64,000 nucleotides of DNA, taken from the NCBI GenBank assembly GCA_039184335.1, contig JBCDBD010000007.1:1-64000 (forward strand). Reading direction: 5' to 3'. The translations under genes were made by a program, and so were the position numbers. Positions 15,802 through 22,460 of this stretch are shown here, piece by piece. The notes beneath the pieces are model-generated. The model did no database searches. It had not been told where the DNA came from and worked only from the letters and a program-made list of their open reading frames with translations. Position 1 is the first letter of the stretch. The number at the start of each line of letters is the position of its first letter. The stretch comes from JBCDBD01 sp039184335 (GTDB lineage Bacteria; Bacteroidota; Bacteroidia; Flavobacteriales; Flavobacteriaceae).

Positions 15802-17109
15802 TTAGCCCACCGCAGTTTTGTATACCTTCAGGCACCGTTCCCGCGCCATTTTGTGGTCTACCATTTTTGAGGGGTATGAAAGTTCTTGCAGTTCAGGCAC
15901 CCACGTATTGATGTAGGTACGGTGCTTGTCAAATTTAGCTACTTGGGTCATGGGATTAAAAATTCGGAAATATGGAGCTGCATCCACACCACTGCCGGCA
16001 GCCCATTGCCAGTTTCCCACATTGCTTGCCAATTCAAAGTCCAGTAGCTTTTCGGCAAAATAGGCTTCTCCCCACCGCCAATCGATCAACAGGTGCTTGC
16101 ACAAAAAACTGGCTACTAGCATACGCACCCTATTGTGCATATACCCCGTTGCGTTCAGTTCTCTCATACCTGCATCGACCAAAGCAAAGCCTGTTTGCCC
16201 ATTTTTCCATCTTTCAAAATCCTTTTCATCATTTCTCCAGACAATGCGATCATATTTGGGTTTAAATGCCTTAGCCACGGTATGGGGAAAGTGCCAAAGT
16301 ATCTGCATAAAAAACTCCCGCCATATCAATTCGTTCCAAAACACCTCATTTTTTTCGGCGATGGCCTTTTTGACTGTTTTTCTGATGGATACCGTACCAA
16401 AACGTAAATGGGGCCCTAAACGTGATGTTCCCTTTTCTTCAGCTGGATAATCCCTTTTGGCCTCATAGTTTCGAATTAGGTCTGATGTTACCGTGTAGTT
16501 GGGCACTTCAATTCTTGACTCTGTAAATCCGAGTTGTTCCAGAGTCAGAAACTGTGGCTCTGGGCGTTGTATAAAGTTACCAAATAATGGTTCTATCTTA
16601 TATTCTATCAGGTCGACCGAGGGGTTGAAAATTTCTTTCCACCTATTTTTAAAGGGCGTATAGACCACATAGGGGGTGCCATTGGCTTTTTGTACCTCAC
16701 TTTTTTCAAAAATCACTTGATCTTTAAATGTTTTGAAGACAATTCCGTGCTTATGGAGAACGGTCTTTACGGCAGTATCTCGCCCGATGGCATATGGCTC
16801 ATAGTCATGGTTGGTATATACGGTATCGAGGGTATATTTTTGCATCAATTTCCCGAAAACTTCCACAGGCTTGCCCTGATATATTGAAATGTCACTGTTC
16901 GCTACCTTCAATTGTTTCCTTAGCAGTTGTAGTTGTTGGTGAATGAAGGAGACACGAGCATCGTCCTCAGGTAATTTTTCCAGTATTTCAGTATCAAAAA
17001 TGAATAGGGGAAGTACAGCGTATTTACTTTTTAATGCGTTGTACAGCCCTACATTATCATTAAGTCTTAAATCTCTTCGAAACCAAAAAACGGAAATTTT
17101 TTGTGTCAT
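15802..17109 (-). CDS. phr: Deoxyribodipyrimidine photolyase
   Basis: About 435 aa, an FAD-dependent light-driven DNA repair enzyme of the photolyase/cryptochrome family. The N-terminal Rossmann-like antenna domain starts 'VFWFRRDLRLNDN'. The C-terminal FAD domain has 'WNELIWREFFMQI', 'MRELNATGYMHNRVRM' and 'ELASNVGNWQWAAGSGVDA', including the tryptophans of the electron chain and the conserved Asn near the flavin. Class I CPD photolyase is the likely type. I chose the ATG at 17109, which overlaps the stop of the SDR gene by one base (TAATG), a coupled arrangement; the longer frame to 17169 lies within the SDR gene. Confidence 0.93.
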   Translation of the reverse strand: MTQKISVFWFRRDLRLNDNVGLYNALKSKYAVLPLFIFDTEILEKLPEDDARVSFIHQQLQLLRKQLKVANSDISIYQGKPVEVFGKLMQKYTLDTVYTNHDYEPYAIGRDTAVKTVLHKHGIVFKTFKDQVIFEKSEVQKANGTPYVVYTPFKNRWKEIFNPSVDLIEYKIEPLFGNFIQRPEPQFLTLEQLGFTESRIEVPNYTVTSDLIRNYEAKRDYPAEEKGTSRLGPHLRFGTVSIRKTVKKAIAEKNEVFWNELIWREFFMQILWHFPHTVAKAFKPKYDRIVWRNDEKDFERWKNGQTGFALVDAGMRELNATGYMHNRVRMLVASFLCKHLLIDWRWGEAYFAEKLLDFELASNVGNWQWAAGSGVDAAPYFRIFNPMTQVAKFDKHRTYINTWVPELQELSYPSKMVDHKMARERCLKVYKTAVG

Positions 17110-17801
17110 TAGCTGATGTTGAGTGTTGACATTCCTCCATCTACACCAAAAATCTGACCTGTGACCCATGTACTTTCATCATTGAGCAAAAATGCGGCCA
17201 GATTCGCGATATCATTTGCCGTTCCCACTCTTTTCAAAGGGTGCCGTTGTGCCATAAGCTCCCTTTTTTTATCATTCCCCAAAAGCCTACGGGCCAGCGG
17301 GGTATCGACCAGTGAGGGTGCAATACCATTTACCCGGATCTTCGGTGCATATTCTGCTGCCATTGATTTGATAAAACCTTCTATTGCTCCTTTTGCTGAT
17401 GCAATACTGGTATGAAAGGGCATTCCTGTGCCTACTGCTACGGTACTAAAAAATACCATACTCGAACCTTCAACCATCTTGGGCAATACTGTCTTTGTGG
17501 TTTTTACCAAAGAGAAAAAGTTGATTTCCATGTCATCCCTGATTGCTTCCAAAGCGAGCATCTTGAATGGTTTGAGGTTGATGCTTCCAGGGCAATACAC
17601 AAACCCGTGTATTTCTTTTGGTAAGGCGTCTTCATCAAGGATGTCTGTGGTCGCATCGAAATGTATATGGGTCATTTCGTAATTTGACAGTGCTGTATTG
17701 GTTCTCGAGGCAATATAAACATTGCATGTTTGGTGGAGTCTTTCGACGATAGCCTTTCCAATTCCATGGGAACCACCAATAAGCAAAATGTTTCTTTTCA
17801 T
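17109..17801 (-). CDS. Atypical SDR-family protein linked to photolyase
   Basis: A 230-aa Rossmann-fold protein. The NAD(P)-binding glycine motif is present (GGSHGIGKAI, residues about 8-17), as are the C-terminal 'RVNGIAPSLVDTP' and 'VTGQIFGVDGGMS' of classical SDRs. At the active site the Ser (FFSTV) is followed by 'TSIASAKGAIEG', where the YxxxK motif reads IASAK, so the catalytic Tyr is absent while the Lys remains. It may bind a cofactor without classical reductase activity. Neighbours are SRPBCC (10 bases upstream) and photolyase (overlapping), the same trio seen in many marine bacteria, which suggests a role related to flavin or light repair. Confidence 0.88.
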   Translation of the reverse strand: MKRNILLIGGSHGIGKAIVERLHQTCNVYIASRTNTALSNYEMTHIHFDATTDILDEDALPKEIHGFVYCPGSINLKPFKMLALEAIRDDMEINFFSLVKTTKTVLPKMVEGSSMVFFSTVAVGTGMPFHTSIASAKGAIEGFIKSMAAEYAPKIRVNGIAPSLVDTPLARRLLGNDKKRELMAQRHPLKRVGTANDIANLAAFLLNDESTWVTGQIFGVDGGMSTLNIS

Positions 17802-17811
17802 TATGTTAGGT

Positions 17812-18303
17812 TCAGTTTAATGTTACTGTATTTTGATATCCTTCAATTTCACCAAAAAGTTCATGGAGTTTTTTTTCCCTGAAATCAAATATTTGCTTTA
17901 GCTTCTTTTTTACTAAGATGGGCTGCACCAATTGGCCAATGATTCCGAACGGTATCTTGTAATCGATGATATCTTCCATCTCAACGCCCCCCTCAATCTG
18001 TTTCAAAAAATGTTTATGGTGCCATAGGGCATAAGGACCGAAGCGCTGTTCATCCACAAAATATTCGCCCTCTTTGACATGGGTGATTTCGGTGACCCAT
18101 TTTGTGGAGTAGCCGGGAAAGGGTTTGACAATGTATTGTATAATTTGACCTTGGAACATGGGCCGATCGGCACCAGAAATGATGTTGAAACCCATGTGGT
18201 CAGGGGTAATGACACTTAGGTTATTGGGGTCTGACAAGAAATCCCATGCTTTCTTCTGTGAAATTGGAAAAGCTTGTTTCGCATGCAATTGGTATAGTTT
18301 CAT
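17812..18303 (-). CDS. SRPBCC-family protein, first gene of the photolyase operon
   Basis: About 163 aa. It has the helix-grip SRPBCC fold with 'AFPISQKKAWDFLSDPNNLSVITP' (residues 10-33) and the later 'HKHFLKQIEGGVEMEDIIDYK' (about 92-112) typical of the group often mislabelled 'cell division inhibitor'. It is expected to bind a hydrophobic ligand. The ATG at 18303 (MKLYQLHAKQ) is the usual family start; a longer frame to 18330 adds a hydrophobic stretch of no clear value. It is followed after 10 bases by the SDR gene. Upstream lies a 30-base inverted repeat and two possible promoters, so the operon is likely controlled by a dedicated regulator. Confidence 0.85.
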   Translation of the reverse strand: MKLYQLHAKQAFPISQKKAWDFLSDPNNLSVITPDHMGFNIISGADRPMFQGQIIQYIVKPFPGYSTKWVTEITHVKEGEYFVDEQRFGPYALWHHKHFLKQIEGGVEMEDIIDYKIPFGIIGQLVQPILVKKKLKQIFDFREKKLHELFGEIEGYQNTVTLN

Positions 18304-18315
18304 AAGGATTTTTAA

Positions 18316-18364
18316 CAAAAATAAACTCAAAAAATGTTTAATAAAAAAATAAAATAGTTAAACA
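18316..18364 (-). promoter_or_regulatory. Operator-like inverted repeat and promoter of the photolyase operon
   Basis: TGTTTAA (18335-18341) and TTAAACA (18358-18364) are perfect inverted half-sites separated by 16 AT-rich bases. On the minus strand TATTTTTG (18323-18316) is a TAnnTTTG match only 13 bases before the start codon. Alternatively the second half-site overlaps a TATTATTTG element preceded by TTG about 17 bases upstream, placing the repeat at the start site as a repressor operator. Which promoter is real cannot be decided by eye. Confidence 0.5.
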
Positions 18365-18477
18365 AATAATAAATGATGGTATAACGGCCAACTTGGTCAA
18401 TCTCGATATATCGTTGTTTTTATGTTCATGGACTAAAAATTTAAAGTGTTCATTATCAAAAGACTAAATTTAAGTCT

Positions 18478-19635
18478 ATGCTACGGTTTTTGGTATTTAT
18501 CATAGTTGTTTTACCTGGGATAGCGATTTTTTCTCAGGATAATGTACAGGAATTGGCACTGTTACCAACAGAAATTAGGGAAAGCTCTGGACTTATTCAT
18601 TATAACGGCAAGTTGATCACCCACAATGATTCAGGCAATACCCCACAGTTATTTGTAATTGACACCATTTCACTGGAACTCCAGAGAACGGTCACTATTT
18701 CGAATGCAGTCAATATTGATTGGGAGGCTATTACCCAAGATGAAGATTTTATTTATATCGGAGATTTTGGAAACAATCTTGGCAGTCGTCAGGACTTGAG
18801 AATTTTAAAGGTATCGAAACTGGACTTTCTTGCTTCTGATACAGTGGATGCAGCTGTTATTGAGTTTACATATGAAGACCAGACAGATTTCAGTCCCTCC
18901 GATACTAGTGATTGGGATGCTGAAGCCTTTTTTTTCTTTCAAGGCCACCTGATCATACTGACCAAGCAAAGACAGCATAATGGTACCGTAGCTTATCGGG
19001 TTCCGAATATACCCGGCACCTATAGTGCGGAGCGATTAGATTCATATCAAGTGAATGGCTTGGTAACCGATGCAACATATGCCAGCGAAAACAACACCCT
19101 GTATTTGATCGGATACTCACAGTTTTTGGTACCATTTTTTGCAGTGGTGGAAGCTGTTGCCAACGATACCATTTTTGGGGGCCATAAAACGAAATCACTA
19201 TTAAATATGGGCTTTGCCCAGATAGAAGGGGTTACTGCTGTTGGGGGTTCCTTTTACCTAAGCTCTGAGGCCTTTACCAATGTATCACCACAAATAGTGA
19301 GCGATTCCAGGTTGTTCCGATTTTCATTGAATGAGCACAGTATTTTTGAAGATTCTCCTGAGAATGACAATACCCCAGCTTCAGATTCCAATACTGTAAA
19401 TAGACTGGTTCTTTACCGGTCTTTTGGGTCCGATACATTAAATTATATGTTGGATACTGATGAACCGATTTTTGGCATGGGCATTTTTGACCCTATTGGT
19501 CGTTTGGTCTCATTTACTCCATTGGAGAATATCAATGGCAATTCGGTGGATTTGTCAGGATTGGATACGGGCGTCTACCATCTTGCTTTTTTTCTTGGAA
19601 GTGGTATTATAGTAAAGTCTTTTATTGTCGATTGA
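18478..19635 (+). CDS. Secreted protein with T9SS type A-like C-terminal domain
   Basis: A 385-aa protein. Residues 1-19 are a signal peptide (FLVFIIVVLPGIAIFSQ). Residues 25-285 repeat beta-rich units ('LPTEIRESSGLIHYNGKLITHNDSG' split at residues 24-49; 'YIGDFGNN'), resembling beta-propeller surface proteins. The last 80 residues (about 305-385) fit a T9SS type A sorting domain: 'VLYRSFGSD', 'MGIFDPIGRLV', 'VDLSGLDTGVYHLAFF' and a short 'IVKSFIVD' end. It would be exported by Sec and then secreted or anchored by the type IX system. No enzymatic motif is seen. A near-palindrome AGACT-N7-AGTCT (18461-18477) touches the ATG. Confidence 0.8.
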   Translation: MLRFLVFIIVVLPGIAIFSQDNVQELALLPTEIRESSGLIHYNGKLITHNDSGNTPQLFVIDTISLELQRTVTISNAVNIDWEAITQDEDFIYIGDFGNNLGSRQDLRILKVSKLDFLASDTVDAAVIEFTYEDQTDFSPSDTSDWDAEAFFFFQGHLIILTKQRQHNGTVAYRVPNIPGTYSAERLDSYQVNGLVTDATYASENNTLYLIGYSQFLVPFFAVVEAVANDTIFGGHKTKSLLNMGFAQIEGVTAVGGSFYLSSEAFTNVSPQIVSDSRLFRFSLNEHSIFEDSPENDNTPASDSNTVNRLVLYRSFGSDTLNYMLDTDEPIFGMGIFDPIGRLVSFTPLENINGNSVDLSGLDTGVYHLAFFLGSGIIVKSFIVD

Positions 19636-19728
19636 ATAGGTGATGATCTTGTTTTAAGTAATTCTTAACAAGGCCACTTGGGCTTTATATTTAGCTTTGT
19701 TGTACTAACATAATTAAACACTTTCGCA

Positions 19729-20571
19729 ATGAAAAAATTAGTATTATTTGCGCTTGCCATTTTAGTTTCTTTTTCCGTAGGGGCACAGATGCAGACGCCA
19801 CAGCCCAGTCCATCCTCGAAGTTGAAACAGCAAGTGGGATTGACCGAGGTAGTGGTTGAATATTCAAGGCCTTCAATGAAGGGCAGAACGATTTATGGTG
19901 ATTTGGTCCCCTATGATGCACTTTGGAGAACGGGAGCCAATAAGAACACTACGGTAATGTTCAGCGATGATGTAACCATCGATGGGCAAGAGGTGAAAGC
20001 TGGAAAGTATGCCATCTATACCAAACCAGGTGCGACTACTTGGGAGGTTTACTTCTACTCTGAAACCGAAAACTGGGGTACGCCAAGGGACTGGGATGAA
20101 AGTAAGGTAGCTGCGAAGGCAACGGCACAAGTATACCCAATGGAAATGCCTGTGGAGACCTTTACCATGACCATTGATGATTTACATAACAATGGGGCTA
20201 CCTTAGGTATGATTTGGGATAAAGCCTATGTAGGGGTTAAATTTGAAGTGCCTACGGCAGAAAAAGCGACCAAGAGTATTGAATCGGTCATGGCCGGACC
20301 CAGCGCAGGGGATTACTATTCTGCGGCATCGTATTATCTAGACGAGGGCAAAGACCTTGAAAAAGCAAAGACATGGATTGACAAAGCGGTTGAAATGAAT
20401 CCGAAGGCCTTTTGGGTAATGCGAAAACAATCACTTATCTATGCCAAATTGGGTGACACCAAAGGGGCCATTGAAGCAGCAAAAAAGTCACTGGTAGCAG
20501 CAGAAGAGGCTAACAATTCAGACTATGTAAAGCTAAACAAGGACTCCCTTAAACAATGGGGAGCACTTTAG
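19729..20571 (+). CDS. DUF2911 protein with TPR-like tail
   Basis: A 280-aa exported protein. Residues 1-20 are a signal peptide (LAILVSFSVGAQ). Residues 28-175 are the DUF2911 domain ('SPSSKLKQQVGLTEVVVEYSRP' across 25-46; 'LWRTGANKNTTV' at about 65), common in Bacteroidota and of unknown activity. Residues 195-275 look like two TPR repeats ('AKTWIDKAVEMNPKAFWVMR', 'GDTKGAIEAAKKSLVAAEEA'). A TAGCTTTG box (19692-19699, TAnnTTTG) lies 29 bases upstream, and a terminator follows at 20598. It is therefore likely a single-gene unit. Confidence 0.88.
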   Translation: MKKLVLFALAILVSFSVGAQMQTPQPSPSSKLKQQVGLTEVVVEYSRPSMKGRTIYGDLVPYDALWRTGANKNTTVMFSDDVTIDGQEVKAGKYAIYTKPGATTWEVYFYSETENWGTPRDWDESKVAAKATAQVYPMEMPVETFTMTIDDLHNNGATLGMIWDKAYVGVKFEVPTAEKATKSIESVMAGPSAGDYYSAASYYLDEGKDLEKAKTWIDKAVEMNPKAFWVMRKQSLIYAKLGDTKGAIEAAKKSLVAAEEANNSDYVKLNKDSLKQWGAL

Positions 20572-20597
20572 CAAAAGACTTTTAAAAAAGAATTCGG

Positions 20598-20629
20598 CCC
20601 TGGGAAATTTTAATTTTCCAGGGTTTTTT
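20598..20629 (+). terminator. Terminator between convergent genes
   Basis: CCCTGG ... CCAGGG with an AT-rich inner extension (GAAATT/AATTTTC), followed by six Ts. It serves the DUF2911 gene and overlaps the stop region of the convergent symporter. Confidence 0.8.
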
Positions 20630-22337
20630 ATGTACTGCGCAACGGTGGATTTTTCAACAATCGGTCAAAGCCTTCAAAAACCATTGCCAAAAAAACTACC
20701 AGTATGCATCCAAAAGCGTTGAGCCATAAGTATGACATCCAGTCTTGGTGCCATCCGATAATGATAATGACCTGTGTGACAATGGCTGCAATAAAAACAG
20801 AATTGCCCTTTACAAACTTTATAAAGAAGGCCAATAAGAAGATACCCAGTACATTGCCATAAAATATTGATCCGATGATATTGACCAACTGGATCAGGTT
20901 GTCAAATAAATTGGCCACACAGGCAATCACGATAGCCAGAATGCCCCACAATAAAGTAAAACCCTTGGTGGCAAATACATAATGTTTTTCGGTAAAGTGC
21001 CCTTTCTTATATCTTTTGTAGAGGTCAAGTGCCGTGATGGTACCCAGTGCATTTAATTCTGATGCCGTTGATGACATGGCAGCAGACAGTATAACGGCGA
21101 GCAAGAGTCCTACCAATCCCATGGGAAGGTTGTTGAGAATGAAATGGATGAATACGTAGTCCTTATCATTGGTTTCTGCAGTTTCATCAGCTTGGGAAAT
21201 CAAGGTCTTGGCCGTATTCCGGTTGCTGTATTCCATAATGTTGAGGTCGACAATCTTCGCCTTGGCCTTTGCGATGGCATCTTCTTCATTGTTTTTTAAT
21301 GCTGCCACGAACTCATTTTGTGCCTGTCTTTTTTGTTGCTCCAGCATTTCAAGACCCTCTTCCAATAATACAAAGTCTTCGGCATATTTTGAAGAGAAGA
21401 CAGTTTCCCGAGCTGCAGGATTGAAATTCAAGGGTGATGGATTGTATTGATAAAATACGAAGACCATAACCCCTACCAGCAGAATGAAAAACTGCATGGG
21501 TATTTTTAATATCCCATTAAAAATGAGCCCAAGTTGACTTTCCCGTACCGATTTTCCAGATAAATAACGTTGCACTTGGCTTTGGTCGGTACCAAAATAG
21601 GACAATGCCAAAAAGAAGCCTCCTGTAATTCCGCTCCAAAACGTATATCGGTTTTCAGTATCAAAGGAAAAGTCTAAAATATTGAGCTTATTGGTAACGC
21701 CACCTATTTTCAATGCTTCCCCAAAAGAAATGTCTGATGGTAAGGAGCCCAATATAAAAAAGAAGGTGAAGAACATGCCTACCATGATGACGAACATCTG
21801 TTGTTTATGGGTGACGCTTACGGCCCTTGTACCTCCTGATACTGTATAGATGATGACCAAGATGCCGATAATAATGTTTAGGGTGCGCAAATCCCATCCC
21901 AAGACAGCAGAAAGAATGATTGATGGTGCAAAAATAGTAATTCCAGCAGCCAACCCACGTTGCACCAAAAATAAAATAGCGGCCAAGGTCCTCGTCTTAG
22001 GGTCAAACCTTTTTTCTAGGAGTTCATAGGCAGTATATACCTTCAATCGGTGATATATGGGTACAAAGACCATACAGATGACAATCATGGCCAATGGTAG
22101 TCCAAAATAAAACTGGACAAAACCCATACCATCATGAAAAGCCTGCCCTGGAGTTGAGAGAAAGGTGATGGCACTTGCCTGGGTTGCCATGACCGATAGA
22201 CCGATTGTCCACCATTTGGCATTGTTGCCCCCTTTTACATAGTCTTCAACGCTTCGATTGTCTTTGGTTTTCCATGCGCCATAAGCAACAATAAAGAACA
22301 ATGTTCCAACTAGTACGACCCAATCCAATAATGCCAT
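20628..22337 (-). CDS. Sodium:solute symporter (SSS family)
   Basis: A 569-aa integral membrane transporter with about 13 helices, expected to import a solute with sodium. The N-terminal core has 'VEDYVKGGNNAKWWTIGLSV' and 'ATQASAITFLSTPGQAF' (residues about 31-68), characteristic of the family. The substrate is unknown. A charged, probably coiled-coil insert of about 75 residues (about 315-390: 'EEGLEMLEQQKRQAQNEF', 'AKAKAKIVDLNIMEYSN') separates two helices and is long for the family. It begins three bases after the stop of a 39-aa membrane protein and belongs to an operon with the PIG-L gene, so its solute may derive from that enzyme's substrate (for example an N-acetylated sugar). Confidence 0.9.
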   Translation of the reverse strand: MALLDWVVLVGTLFFIVAYGAWKTKDNRSVEDYVKGGNNAKWWTIGLSVMATQASAITFLSTPGQAFHDGMGFVQFYFGLPLAMIVICMVFVPIYHRLKVYTAYELLEKRFDPKTRTLAAILFLVQRGLAAGITIFAPSIILSAVLGWDLRTLNIIIGILVIIYTVSGGTRAVSVTHKQQMFVIMVGMFFTFFFILGSLPSDISFGEALKIGGVTNKLNILDFSFDTENRYTFWSGITGGFFLALSYFGTDQSQVQRYLSGKSVRESQLGLIFNGILKIPMQFFILLVGVMVFVFYQYNPSPLNFNPAARETVFSSKYAEDFVLLEEGLEMLEQQKRQAQNEFVAALKNNEEDAIAKAKAKIVDLNIMEYSNRNTAKTLISQADETAETNDKDYVFIHFILNNLPMGLVGLLLAVILSAAMSSTASELNALGTITALDLYKRYKKGHFTEKHYVFATKGFTLLWGILAIVIACVANLFDNLIQLVNIIGSIFYGNVLGIFLLAFFIKFVKGNSVFIAAIVTQVIIIIGWHQDWMSYLWLNAFGCILVVFLAMVFEGFDRLLKNPPLRST

Positions 22338-22340
22338 ACT

Positions 22341-22460
22341 TTAGCTATTTGCCTGCATTAAAAAGTGAAAGACGATGATATAGCCTATGTTCAGAAGCAG
22401 TACTAATGTATATTCCCATTTCCATGTAATGGATGCTAAAAGTTTACCCTTTGATCTCAT
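22341..22460 (-). CDS. 39-aa single-TM protein between PIG-L and the symporter
   Basis: An ATG at 22460 opens a 39-codon frame, MRSKGKLLASITWKWEYTL followed by VLLLNIGYIIVFHFLMQANS and a TAA stop. It has a basic N-terminus, one hydrophobic segment of about 20 residues and a short tail, as in small transporter subunits. The start overlaps the PIG-L stop by 17 bases, and the stop lies three bases before the symporter start, so translation is probably coupled on both sides. It could be a small regulatory or structural subunit of the SSS transporter; the known DUF4212 subunits are larger, so this would be a different type. It lacks a recognised family. Confidence 0.6.
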   Translation of the reverse strand: MRSKGKLLASITWKWEYTLVLLLNIGYIIVFHFLMQANS

